From: Dehalococcoidia bacterium CG2_30_46_9
GTDB taxonomy: Bacteria; Chloroflexota; Dehalococcoidia; GIF9; AB-539-J10
Reading direction: 5' to 3'
Assembly (NCBI GenBank): GCA_001873005.1
Contig: MNYE01000094.1
Coordinates: 1 to 20,951, forward strand
Length of the DNA stretch: 20,951 nucleotides
Under the pieces are notes generated by a model that saw only the letters and a list, made by a program, of their open reading frames with translations, did not search any database and had not been told where the DNA came from. Below are positions 13,746-20,951 of the stretch, piece after piece. Numbering within the stretch: the first letter of the stretch is position 1; the number at the start of each line of letters is the position of its first letter. The position numbers and the translations under genes are program-made.

Positions 13746-13792
13746 GTTTTTCTTGATGTTAACACCTTTCCCGGGTATTAGATACGGATATT

Positions 13793-13869
13793 TGGTCGGG
13801 GTGAGAGGATTTGAACCTCCGACCACCTGAACCCCATTCAGGTGCGCTACCAGGCTGCGCTACACCCCG
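13793..13869 (-). tRNA. tRNA-Pro (anticodon GGG)
   Basis: The minus strand folds as a full cloverleaf of 77 nt including encoded CCA. The acceptor is CGGGGTG/CACCCCG, the D-arm includes GCGCAGCCTGGTAGCGC, the anticodon stem is CCTGA/TCAGG around loop ATGGGGT (anticodon GGG), and the T-arm is GAGGTTCAAATCCTC. It reads proline codons CCC and CCT. It stands alone, with a 20-bp palindrome just upstream. Confidence 0.96.
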
Positions 13870-13874
13870 TCGCT

Positions 13875-13894
13875 TAACATATAGTAATATGTTA
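13875..13894. promoter_or_regulatory. 20-bp perfect palindrome upstream of tRNA-Pro
   Basis: TAACATAT-AGTA-ATATGTTA begins 6 bp from the 5' end of the tRNA gene. It overlaps the region where its promoter -10 would be expected (TACTAT or TAACAT on the minus strand), so it could be an operator or a chance AT-rich symmetry. Confidence 0.4.
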
Positions 13895-13982
13895 TCATAA
13901 CGATGTTGGTAATACAATCAGAATGGCAACAGGATAAATGGTTTTACCACAACAAGAGTAATTAGATGTGTTTTTGTGACCC

Positions 13983-15203
13983 TTGAGCAAGAAGCAGCAG
14001 AAAAAACTCAAAGCTAAGGAAATTCCTAGTCAGCGCCAGCTATCCAAATGGCAGCGCCAACGAAAGTTAAACCGAATTATAGTAATCACCGCGGCTGTTT
14101 TCTTGGCAGGCATTCTAGGATATGTCGGACATGGCTACTATAACGATGCAATCAAGCCCTTTCAGGAAGCTGTCATCAAGATAAATGATACTTCCTTTAA
14201 TATGCGCTATTACATTGATATGCTCGATGCCCAGACCAAGGGGGTGCAACCAGACGAATATTATGCTCAGCTTGTTGCTAACCAGATTGTACAGGCAGAA
14301 TTAATAAGACAAGGAGCTAACGATTTAGGAATTGAGGTTAATAAGGGAGAGGTAGACAAGAAAATTGCAGAGAGCAAGTTGCCTGGCAGCAAAGTTTATC
14401 GAGATATAGCAGCTAGTAAATTATTAACAGAAAAACTACTTAACTATTTTGGCTCTCAACTACCGGATAAAATGGAGCAAGCATATATTCAACTAATGTT
14501 GGTGGAGGGCCATGAAATAGCCAACAACGTAACATCTAAACTTGAAGCCGGTGGTAACTTTACTGCCCTGCTTGAAGAATTTTCCTGTGATCCCGATATT
14601 GGCGGCGACTTAGGTTGGCTGCCGGCAGAACTTATGCCTTCTATAATGGCCGATACTATCCCTGACATTAAACCTGATGAGATAAGGAGTATCTATGACA
14701 ATTCAGTGACCAAAAGCGTAGGCCATTGGTTGATAAAGGTTACTGATAATGATGAGCAAAAGGGTATATATGCCCATGCTATGCTGTTGAGCAGTGAGGA
14801 AGAAGCTAAGGAAATTAAAGCTGAACTGGATAATGGCGCAGATTTTGCCCAACTGGCAGAAAAATATTCCCAGCATGAAAGCAAAGATAAGGGAGGTGAT
14901 CTCGGCTGGCTAAAGAAAGGAGAGAAGGGTAGCGAAACATTCGATGCAATTGCTTTCACTCTTGAGCTCAATAAAGTCAGCCCACCAGTTAAAGATAAGC
15001 TCGAGACACAAGGTGGCTACTGGGTAGTTAAAATCCTGGATAAGGGAGAATGGGAACTCAACGATAAGGCTAAAGAGAGTTTGAAAAACAAAGATTTCAA
15101 CGATTGGTTTTCCGTGCAGAGTACAAATAGTACGATAAATAGTTACCTCAGTGGAGAAAATATATCCTGGGCGATACAGAAAGTACTGCAAGGCAGAATA
15201 TAA
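13983..15203 (+). CDS. Membrane-anchored PpiC-type peptidyl-prolyl isomerase (PrsA/SurA-like foldase)
   Basis: A 406-residue protein. A basic N-terminus (KKQQKKLKAKEIPSQRQL) is followed by a single membrane helix at ~31-48 (IIVITAAVFLAGILGYVGH), so most of it lies outside the cell membrane. A SurA-N-like helical part follows, then two parvulin domains. The first (~160-250) has GGDLGWLPAEL and looks partly degenerate; the second (~262-352) has HAMLLSSEEEAKEI, FAQLAEKYSQ, GGDLGWL and GGYWVVKILDK. It should help fold exported proteins. The start is a TTG, the first possible after an in-frame TGA at 13977, without a clear ribosome site. It is read divergently from tRNA-Pro. Confidence 0.88.
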   Translation: MSKKQQKKLKAKEIPSQRQLSKWQRQRKLNRIIVITAAVFLAGILGYVGHGYYNDAIKPFQEAVIKINDTSFNMRYYIDMLDAQTKGVQPDEYYAQLVANQIVQAELIRQGANDLGIEVNKGEVDKKIAESKLPGSKVYRDIAASKLLTEKLLNYFGSQLPDKMEQAYIQLMLVEGHEIANNVTSKLEAGGNFTALLEEFSCDPDIGGDLGWLPAELMPSIMADTIPDIKPDEIRSIYDNSVTKSVGHWLIKVTDNDEQKGIYAHAMLLSSEEEAKEIKAELDNGADFAQLAEKYSQHESKDKGGDLGWLKKGEKGSETFDAIAFTLELNKVSPPVKDKLETQGGYWVVKILDKGEWELNDKAKESLKNKDFNDWFSVQSTNSTINSYLSGENISWAIQKVLQGRI

Positions 15204-15220
15204 CTTCCCTGGCAAGAAAA

Positions 15221-15280
15221 AGTTGATAGAGTTATAGAGTTTATAGAGTTGAACTCAACAAACTCAACAACTCAATGAAC
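15221..15280. repeat. AGAGTT / AACTC short-repeat hairpin
   Basis: Three direct copies of ATAGAGTT on the left face several copies of AACTC(AAC) on the right, so the two halves are complementary and can fold. It lies between the isomerase gene and hom and could act as a terminator for the former; there is no T-run. Confidence 0.6.
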
Positions 15281-15286
15281 TATAAT
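15281..15286 (+). promoter_or_regulatory. -10 box just upstream of hom (possible leaderless start)
   Basis: A perfect TATAAT ends 7 nt before the hom ATG, so transcription would begin at or next to the start codon. No Shine-Dalgarno sequence is present before the ATG, which agrees with a leaderless mRNA. No good -35 is seen. Confidence 0.5.
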
Positions 15287-15293
15287 TGAGCCG

Positions 15294-16571
15294 ATGATAA
15301 AAACAAAACGTGTAGCAGTAGCCGGTTTTGGAAACGTGGGTAAAGGTGTTATAGAGGTATTACTTCAAGGACAAATACCCGAACTTAAACTGGAAAAAAT
15401 TGTAGTAAAACACCCTGGCAAGATTCGTCCCTTCAGTGTTGACCCCAGCCTCATTGTTACCGATTTCTCCCAGGTCATCCGGGACCCAAATATAGACGTT
15501 ATTGTTGAGGTTATGGGGGGAATTAAGGACGCAGTGTCTCTCATTCTCTCTGCTCTTCGCAATGGCAAAGATATTGTTACCGCTAACAAAGTTGTTATAT
15601 CACAGCACGGGAATGAGATTTTTAGTTTGGCAATAAAATTAGGACGCACTGTAGGCTTTCGGGGAACATTTGTGGGATGTAATGCCTTAATCCATGACTT
15701 AAGCCTCTCTGCCAGGAGAATCCGTAGAATGTGTGCCATCCTTAATGGCACATGTAATTATATTTTGTCGCACATGGCTCGTAGCGGAATCTCTTTCGAA
15801 CAAGCCTTGAGGGAAGCGCAGGAAAAGGGCTATGCCGAGGCTAATGCTTCTGAGGATATAGACGGCCTTGACACTGCGCACAAAATCCAAATTTTGTTGG
15901 GAGTCATAAGTAACACATATAACATTCCACCAGACATCCCTTGCGAAGGCATAAGAGATATAACCATGCAAGATATCCAGTACGCCAAAGAACTGGGCTA
16001 TGCTATAAAGCTTTTGGGGGTCATAGAGCGAGAAAACGGCTCCGTTACCGTATTTGTTCGTCCTACCTTGGTCCCGCATGGAACTATGCTGGCATCTATA
16101 GAAGATGCCAATAATGCTATTGAACTGGAAAACGACTTAGGTGTGGTATCTGGCCTAATAGCGCCGGGAGCTGGTACATACCCCACTACCGTAGCAATTA
16201 TCAATGATTTGCTTGATATTGCCCGTGGCGCAACTTTAATGATGCCCACCTTGAACACCCCTATTGTTTTGAATGATATCGGAAATATTAGAGGAAGGTA
16301 TTACCTCAGATTAACGGTGAAAGACCAGCCAAGAGTGTTAGCACAAATTACCAGGATTCTAGGAGATCATGATATCAGCCTGGCTTCTGTAATTCAAAAG
16401 GAGTCGGCACCGGCTGAAGCAGTACCTGTAGTGATGACCACACACGAGGTAAAAGAAAGAGAATTGCGAGCTGCACTAGAGAAAGTGGATCAATTAGAAG
16501 TAGTGAAGGCAAAGACAAAGATTATCCCTATATTAGAGGGCAGAGGTCAACAGCCAGCATTCATTAACTAA
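15294..16571 (+). CDS. hom: Homoserine dehydrogenase
   Basis: A 425-residue enzyme that reduces aspartate semialdehyde to homoserine, the branch point to threonine and methionine. The NAD(P) loop GFGNVGKG (11-18), TANKVVIS, LNGTCNYILSHM and GYAEANASEDIDGLDTAHK (catalytic Lys about 197) are present. A C-terminal ACT domain (~337-415, YYLRLTVKDQPRVLAQITRI) is the usual seat of threonine feedback. One oddity: the normally conserved EAxVxGGIP segment after the first domain reads RGTFVGCNAL here, with Arg at the Glu position; the frame is unbroken, so it is a real difference. The start has a TATAAT instead of a ribosome site. It forms an operon with thrC 10 bp downstream. Confidence 0.92.
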   Translation: MIKTKRVAVAGFGNVGKGVIEVLLQGQIPELKLEKIVVKHPGKIRPFSVDPSLIVTDFSQVIRDPNIDVIVEVMGGIKDAVSLILSALRNGKDIVTANKVVISQHGNEIFSLAIKLGRTVGFRGTFVGCNALIHDLSLSARRIRRMCAILNGTCNYILSHMARSGISFEQALREAQEKGYAEANASEDIDGLDTAHKIQILLGVISNTYNIPPDIPCEGIRDITMQDIQYAKELGYAIKLLGVIERENGSVTVFVRPTLVPHGTMLASIEDANNAIELENDLGVVSGLIAPGAGTYPTTVAIINDLLDIARGATLMMPTLNTPIVLNDIGNIRGRYYLRLTVKDQPRVLAQITRILGDHDISLASVIQKESAPAEAVPVVMTTHEVKERELRAALEKVDQLEVVKAKTKIIPILEGRGQQPAFIN

Positions 16572-16581
16572 ATAGGTTAGG

Positions 16582-17628
16582 ATGAAACAGGGCGTTTTGA
16601 ATAGATATCGTGATTTTCTTCCTCTTACTCCGGCTACCCCTATGATAACACTGGGCGAAGGTGATACTCCTTTAGTCAGGTCGCGAACTCTGGAAAAAGA
16701 GCTTCGCTGTGGCGAACTTTATTTCAAACTTGAGGGTTGCAATCCCACTGGCTCCTTTAAAGACCGAGGTATGGTGGTAGCAGTAGCCAAAGCAGTGGAA
16801 AATAATAGCTCCAGTATTATTTGTGCTTCGACGGGTAACACCAGTGCTTCAGCTGCCGCTTACGGCGCTAGATTTGGGCTCAAAACTGTCGTCATTATTC
16901 CTCGGGGAAAAATAGCCATGGGAAAAATGGCTCAAGTCCTGGCATATGGAGCTCAAATCATAGGCATAAGAGGCAATTTTGACCAGGCACTTCAGATAGT
17001 CCGTGCCCTGACAGCAAAATATCCCGTCACTTTAGTTAACTCCTTAAACCCGAATCGCATTGAAGGCCAGAAGACAGCAGCTTTTGAAATTGTAGATGAG
17101 CTGGGTGATGCTCCCGATTACCTTTTTATACCTGTAGGGAATGCTGGTAATATTACCGCTTACTGGAAGGGATTTGTAGAGTACCGCGATATAGGTAAGG
17201 CAAGCCATACCCCAAAAATGATGGGGTTTCAAGCTGCCGGTGCGGCACCCATAGTGCTGGGCAGACCGGTAAGGAACCCCAGGACTATCGCCACCGCTAT
17301 CCGCATTGGTAACCCAGCCAGTTGGCAGAAAGCTGTAGCCGCCCGAGACGAGTCAGGAGGTGTCATTGATTCAGTTACAGACGAGGAAATTATGAGCGCC
17401 TATAGACTCATGGCAACCAGAGAAGGTATATTTGGTGAGCCAGCCTCGGGTGCTTCTTTAGCCGGCCTTGTCAAGTGGGCAAAAAGAGAGGACTTCTCAG
17501 ATAAAAGAGTAGTTTGCATCGTCACTGGCACGGGACTGAAAGACCCTGATGTGCCAGCAAAGTATGCCGAGCCCCCAATAGAACTTCCTGCTGAGCTGGC
17601 TGCTGTGGAAAAAGCCTTGGGATGGTAA
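16582..17628 (+). CDS. thrC: Threonine synthase
   Basis: This 348-residue PLP enzyme converts O-phosphohomoserine to threonine. The Schiff-base Lys lies in NPTGSFKDRG (K60). The phosphate loop is PVGNAGNITAYWKG, and STGNTSASAAAYGARFG and EPASGASLAGL are also typical. It is the short type of about 350 residues. It starts 10 bp after hom with only a weak TTAGG site, suggesting cotranscription and possibly coupled translation. Its stop lies 2 bp from the stop of the convergent AOR gene. No homoserine kinase gene is adjacent. Confidence 0.95.
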   Translation: MKQGVLNRYRDFLPLTPATPMITLGEGDTPLVRSRTLEKELRCGELYFKLEGCNPTGSFKDRGMVVAVAKAVENNSSSIICASTGNTSASAAAYGARFGLKTVVIIPRGKIAMGKMAQVLAYGAQIIGIRGNFDQALQIVRALTAKYPVTLVNSLNPNRIEGQKTAAFEIVDELGDAPDYLFIPVGNAGNITAYWKGFVEYRDIGKASHTPKMMGFQAAGAAPIVLGRPVRNPRTIATAIRIGNPASWQKAVAARDESGGVIDSVTDEEIMSAYRLMATREGIFGEPASGASLAGLVKWAKREDFSDKRVVCIVTGTGLKDPDVPAKYAEPPIELPAELAAVEKALGW

Positions 17629-17630
17629 TC

Positions 17631-19502
17631 TCAATTTGGCATAGCCCATTCAATGCCTAATTCGCCCAGTTTGCCAGTGGAAGGCACGCCATCAGGCCAG
17701 CCCATCATATCGTAGTAAATTTGCTTCGCCTTTTGAAATTCCTCGGAGTTGAGTGCCGCCTGCCGGATAGATCCCGAAGTATGGGGGGTAAAGAAGCGCG
17801 GTGGCATATTATCATCGTTGCTGGTGAATCCTTCCCTCAAATTAAAAACCCGCCCCAGAGTAGCAGCTCTTTCCCCTACTTTCATCAATTCGAATACGCT
17901 AGTATTCCAACCAGTCACGGTGCTCACTAGATTTGCCATCCTTTCAAATCCCACCAGTCCATAAACCATAACAAAATAACAACATACCGCGCAGTTGAGA
18001 AAATGCATCCACAGGGAATTGTAAATAAGCAAGCGTATCTTTGCCGGTGAAAGGTCAGCCACTGGCAGAGGCTCTAGTATGCCCAGGGCTTTCATCTCCT
18101 CCATTAGTGGGTACATTTTGACATAGCTTGAGTCGTGCATATTGTGGCAGTGGTCAGCACCCGTCGGTGACATAATGTATCCAATGCCCATGCCACGTTT
18201 CCAACGAGGTTCGTGCATTGGTATCTCCAGACCTTTGATGTGGAGGGCAAATTCTTCGCTGGCGGGCCCCAGCTTCTTCGCTGCCCTGGCTACGCCATCC
18301 GCTAAAAGGTCTCCTAAACCCTGGCGGAGGGCAATCTGCTCAATAAGGCGCAGCATTGCCGGACCATTGCCAAAGTGGAGATCTAATCCCCCGGTGTCTT
18401 TTAACGTCAGGAGGCCACGTTCAAAACACTCCATGGCAAAGGCAATAGTATTGCCACATGATATACTGTCCAGACCATAGGCGGCAGCCATTTCATTGCC
18501 TTTGGCAATAATTTTCAGGTCATCTATTTCGCAGTTTGAGCCCAAAGCAGCTATCGTTTCATATTCAGGACCTCCATAGTTGGCGTCAACAACATAAGGC
18601 TCCCCCACTTTTACTTCCCGTTTGCACTGGACGGGGCAGGCAAAACAACCTCTTCTCCTTGTAAAGATGGTCTCCTTCATAGCCTGGCCGGATATTTTGA
18701 CAGCTCTGTCAAAGGAGCCCATTTGAAAATTACGAGTTGGCAAGCCTCCCTGACGATTCAGGCTCATGACAACTGATGCCGTGCCGTAATCCTTCATTGC
18801 CCTATTAGCTGCTGGGGTGTTATCCCTGATCCAGCGAGCAATAGTTGCTACAGCTTGAGGGTCGGCTACACGAGGCCGTAGGTGCCCACGGCATGCCACC
18901 GCCTTGAGATTCTTCGAGCCCATGACCGCTCCCATACCTGTTCTACCGGCAAAGGCGTCAAGGTCGTTGAGCACGCAAGCAAAATGAACCATATTTTCCC
19001 CGGCGGGGCCAATCTGCGCTACTTTTATTCCCGGGTCGGCTAGCTCCTCACGGATACGGTTCTGGCACTCGAGAGTCTTCAGCCCCCAGAGGTGACGGGC
19101 ATCCTTAATCTGTGCTTGACCGTCCTCGATGAAGAGATAGACAGGCCTTTCCGCTTTACCCTCCACGATTATAGCATCAAAGCCGCTCATTTTAAGCTCA
19201 GCACCCCAGTAACCTCCAGACTCAGCTTCACCAAATGCCCCGGTAAGGGGTGACTTGGCCCCCACGCTGTGGCGGCCACAGCCTCCTACAGGCACTCCGG
19301 TTAAAGGTCCGGCAGCAAAGATGAGCTTATTTTCAGGACTAAGAGGATGAACACCCTGAGGAACTTCTTTAAGCAGATAATAAGCTACAAAACCATCTCC
19401 ACCAAAATACTTGCGGTAGAAATTCTCCGCAGGTTCCTCAATAGCTGATTTGCCTGAAGATAGGTCAACCCTCAGAATCTTACCCGTGTACCCGTTCGGC
19501 AT
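17631..19502 (-). CDS. Aldehyde:ferredoxin oxidoreductase (tungsten/molybdenum pterin enzyme)
   Basis: A 623-residue AOR-family protein. The N-terminal half gives the pterin-binding domain (NGYTGKILRVDLSSGK, FAAGPLTG, FAGRTGMGAVMGSKNLKAV). The [4Fe-4S] ligands are CFACPVQC (C286, C289, C293) plus a distant Cys in NCAVCC (about C504). AOR enzymes oxidise aldehydes to acids with ferredoxin; the exact substrate cannot be told from sequence. I use the ATG at 19502, since the family starts M-x-NGYTGK; a TTG at 19520 would add six residues. It is divergent from a flavin-reductase-like gene. The ligands are complete and it appears functional. Confidence 0.92.
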   Translation of the reverse strand: MPNGYTGKILRVDLSSGKSAIEEPAENFYRKYFGGDGFVAYYLLKEVPQGVHPLSPENKLIFAAGPLTGVPVGGCGRHSVGAKSPLTGAFGEAESGGYWGAELKMSGFDAIIVEGKAERPVYLFIEDGQAQIKDARHLWGLKTLECQNRIREELADPGIKVAQIGPAGENMVHFACVLNDLDAFAGRTGMGAVMGSKNLKAVACRGHLRPRVADPQAVATIARWIRDNTPAANRAMKDYGTASVVMSLNRQGGLPTRNFQMGSFDRAVKISGQAMKETIFTRRRGCFACPVQCKREVKVGEPYVVDANYGGPEYETIAALGSNCEIDDLKIIAKGNEMAAAYGLDSISCGNTIAFAMECFERGLLTLKDTGGLDLHFGNGPAMLRLIEQIALRQGLGDLLADGVARAAKKLGPASEEFALHIKGLEIPMHEPRWKRGMGIGYIMSPTGADHCHNMHDSSYVKMYPLMEEMKALGILEPLPVADLSPAKIRLLIYNSLWMHFLNCAVCCYFVMVYGLVGFERMANLVSTVTGWNTSVFELMKVGERAATLGRVFNLREGFTSNDDNMPPRFFTPHTSGSIRQAALNSEEFQKAKQIYYDMMGWPDGVPSTGKLGELGIEWAMPN

Positions 19503-19551
19503 GCTTATCCCAGGATGCAATTTCCTGTAAATAATAGTAATATATCAAAGT

Positions 19552-19567
19552 TTTCCTAAAGAGGAAA
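19552..19567. promoter_or_regulatory. Small inverted repeat in the divergent AOR/flavoprotein promoter region
   Basis: TTTCCT-AAAG-AGGAAA lies in the 84-bp gap between two divergent genes, upstream of both starts. A shared operator is possible; six base pairs per arm is short. Confidence 0.3.
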
Positions 19568-19586
19568 GTTATAAGGAGGTCTAAAG

Positions 19587-20153
19587 ATGTCGAAAATTGT
19601 TATGGAGAATATCGGGAAATTCAGCCAGCACTATCCCAAGGTGGCAGCCATAGTTACCGCTAGTGCTGGAGGCAAAGACAATGCCATGACTGCTGCCTGG
19701 CACAGCTCAATCTCTATCAAACCACCACTCTACGGTGTCTCTCTCGCGCCCACGAGGTTTACCTACTTGCTTATTCTACAAAGCAAGGAGTTTGGCATTA
19801 ACTTCATCCCCTGGGAAAAGGCAACTATTGCTGGGCTTGTTGGCGGTACCTCGGGACAGGAAGCAGACAAATTTGAAAGGTTTAATATTGCGAAGGAGAA
19901 ATCTTTAAGGACCAAGGTGCCTATATTGAAAGATGCTTATGCCGCCTATGAATGTCGACTTGTCGATAATAGACCTTATGGCGACCATGTCTGGGTTGTG
20001 GGTGAAATTGTTGCTGTACACCTTCTTCAAGAAGCCTTCACGGAAAAAGAGGTACTCGACCTGAATAAGATAAGGCCACTTCTTTACCTCGGCTCTGACT
20101 TTTATGCCACTACAGACAAAGATAGCCTGCGTTTCGTAAAGCGAGGAGGTTGA
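19587..20153 (+). CDS. Flavin reductase-like (flavoredoxin-type) FMN protein
   Basis: A 188-residue protein of the flavin reductase-like split-barrel family: VAAIVTASAGGKDNAMTAAW near the N-terminus, SISIKPPLYGVSLAP, FGINFIPWEKA, and GDHVWVVGEIVAVH in the C-terminal part. Such proteins bind FMN and pass electrons; in anaerobes several act as flavoredoxins. AAGGAGG lies 7 nt before the ATG at 19587, so the start is firm. It is divergent from the AOR gene, so shared control is plausible, and it might serve as a redox partner, but that is inference. Confidence 0.87.
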   Translation: MSKIVMENIGKFSQHYPKVAAIVTASAGGKDNAMTAAWHSSISIKPPLYGVSLAPTRFTYLLILQSKEFGINFIPWEKATIAGLVGGTSGQEADKFERFNIAKEKSLRTKVPILKDAYAAYECRLVDNRPYGDHVWVVGEIVAVHLLQEAFTEKEVLDLNKIRPLLYLGSDFYATTDKDSLRFVKRGG

Positions 20154-20170
20154 CGGTTAAGGGATAACAT

Positions 20171-20951
20171 TCATAGGAGAAGGCAAGCGCGAGCGTATTT
20201 GCATCCCTGGCATTTCCACGCCTCCGCTGGCTGTGGCAATTCCCCTTTTTTATCTAGTCCCTCAAGGTTGGTAAGTGTCTCCAAGGCGTTCCTTCGGTCA
20301 ACTGGTTCTTCCCATGCCTTAGCTCCATCATACTCTCTGATATAGACTTGAACCCTTTTGTATTTCCTGCTTTTGCCAGTTGAAATTCCACCGTATTGTG
20401 GGATATTTCTCCGCTTTGGTGAAGTGCAAAAACTCGCCGAGAAGCTTGGGTGAAGAGTGAAGTTTAGGGAAGTCGGCAATTTCAACGCCTTTTGAATTTG
20501 CTTCTTCTTCCCACCGTCCTCTCCTCTCCAAGGAGAGTTTGGGATTAATTACCATTATTTCCTTATCCTGATCATCAAAGCTGGTATAACATTCCCACGT
20601 AGCGTTGTTTGCTGCCCTTCTCTTTAGCAGCTTCTCAACATCCTTTAGCGTGATTTCTTTCCCAATTTCAAGCCATTCCTCCATTCTATCTAACAGCTTG
20701 TCTATATAGCCAACCCTGAACTTAATTCAGGGCTGTCTTCTAAATAAGCACCAAAGGATTTAGGTTCTATCTCTTTATTTTTAAATAGGGAGCCCATGGC
20801 ACACCAGTGGTAGTCAGCAATAGCCGCTATCCCTATGAACACCAATTCATTTTCTTTTACCTCTCTCCTTTCTTTTTCCAACGATAAGAGCCCATTCAAA
20901 TTAGCTTTGATTCTCTCCCTTAATTGAGTTACTGCCTCTCCTCTTATATCC
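20171..20951 (-). pseudogene. Decayed PD-(D/E)XK/Cas4-like nuclease gene (runs off right edge)
   Basis: Three minus-strand pieces of what looks like one gene. N-terminal: FIGIAAIADYHWC...IEPKSFGAYLEDS, open to the right edge (20702-20951). Middle: YIDKLLDRMEEWLEIGKEIT to AEKYPTIRWNFNW (about 20380-20710). C-terminal: RKYKRVQVYIREYDGAKAW, then AEAWKCQGCKYARACLLL (20171-20375) with a Cys cluster (CxxCx5C) like those of Fe-S nucleases. The first break is a 19-bp palindrome at 20714-20732; the second joins RWNFNW directly to RKYKRV in a different frame. That would be where a catalytic D...ExK strand pair should be, and it seems deleted. The family call is tentative; the loss of function is well supported. 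Confidence 0.6.
20714..20732. repeat. Short palindrome CCCTGAA-CTTAA-TTCAGGG
   Basis: A perfect 7-bp stem with a 5-base loop. The same sequence forms one arm of the 208-bp element at 13538-13745. Here it sits inside a nuclease-like coding region and changes its frame, so it looks like a mobile or propagated small repeat. Confidence 0.65.

Noticed and set aside
15221..15280. Short repeated units considered as a CRISPR-like array
   Set aside because: Units are 8-9 bp with no spacers; they form a hairpin repeat.
15365..15751. 128-codon minus-strand frame
   Set aside because: Antisense shadow of hom.

Overview
This window reads as chromosomal DNA of an anaerobic bacterium. The best guess is a Dehalococcoidia-like member of the Chloroflexota. 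That is inferred from the arg gene set, a CxxC-x(17)-CxxC zinc-ribbon protein, a PpiC foldase with a basic N-terminus, a tungsten/molybdenum aldehyde:ferredoxin oxidoreductase (AOR), and dispersed 'TCATTCTGAGCGWAGCGAAGAATCT' type palindromic repeats. No 16S gene is present, so the placement is tentative.

Layout. Positions 1-4270 (minus strand) are an accessory strip: the start of an IS1595-type transposase, a MntA-HepT toxin-antitoxin pair, a second nucleotidyltransferase, a broken piece of argH, a large pRiA4b-ORF3/SEC-C protein, a third nucleotidyltransferase with a damaged active site, and a second broken piece of argH. Positions 4271-11100 (minus strand) are an arginine biosynthesis operon, argJ-argB-argD-argG. 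About 2.3 kb between argJ and argB is filled with defence or toxin-antitoxin type genes: a DUF5618 HEPN-like gene, an antitoxin with a truncated RelE toxin, HicB-HicA, and a winged-helix/possible nuclease gene. Positions 11301-15203 hold a zinc-ribbon gene, an alpha/beta hydrolase plus metallo-beta-lactamase-fold pair, tRNA-Pro(GGG) and a membrane-anchored peptidyl-prolyl isomerase. Positions 15294-17628 (plus strand) are a homoserine dehydrogenase-threonine synthase operon. Positions 17631-20153 hold an AOR gene divergent from a flavin-reductase-like gene. The right edge holds a decayed nuclease-like gene.

The most striking observation is that the arg operon is scarred in a regular way. The last ~100 bp of argJ occur three times: once intact and twice as orphan tails at 9303-9410 and 8680-8778. 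On the coding strand each copy is followed at once by a different small toxin-antitoxin-like module. A similar arrangement occurs past argG. The same internal piece of argH (around 'ASIPFxQRLYRQDI') occurs twice, each copy followed by a nucleotidyltransferase module, and no complete argH is present. This looks like repeated accretion of toxin-antitoxin cassettes at the ends of arg genes, with the neighbouring gene end carried along or regenerated each time. No integrase is visible, so the mechanism is open; recombination with relatives carrying different cassettes at the same place is one possibility.

argC, argF and a functional argH are not in this window. Whether the organism makes arginine depends on genes elsewhere.
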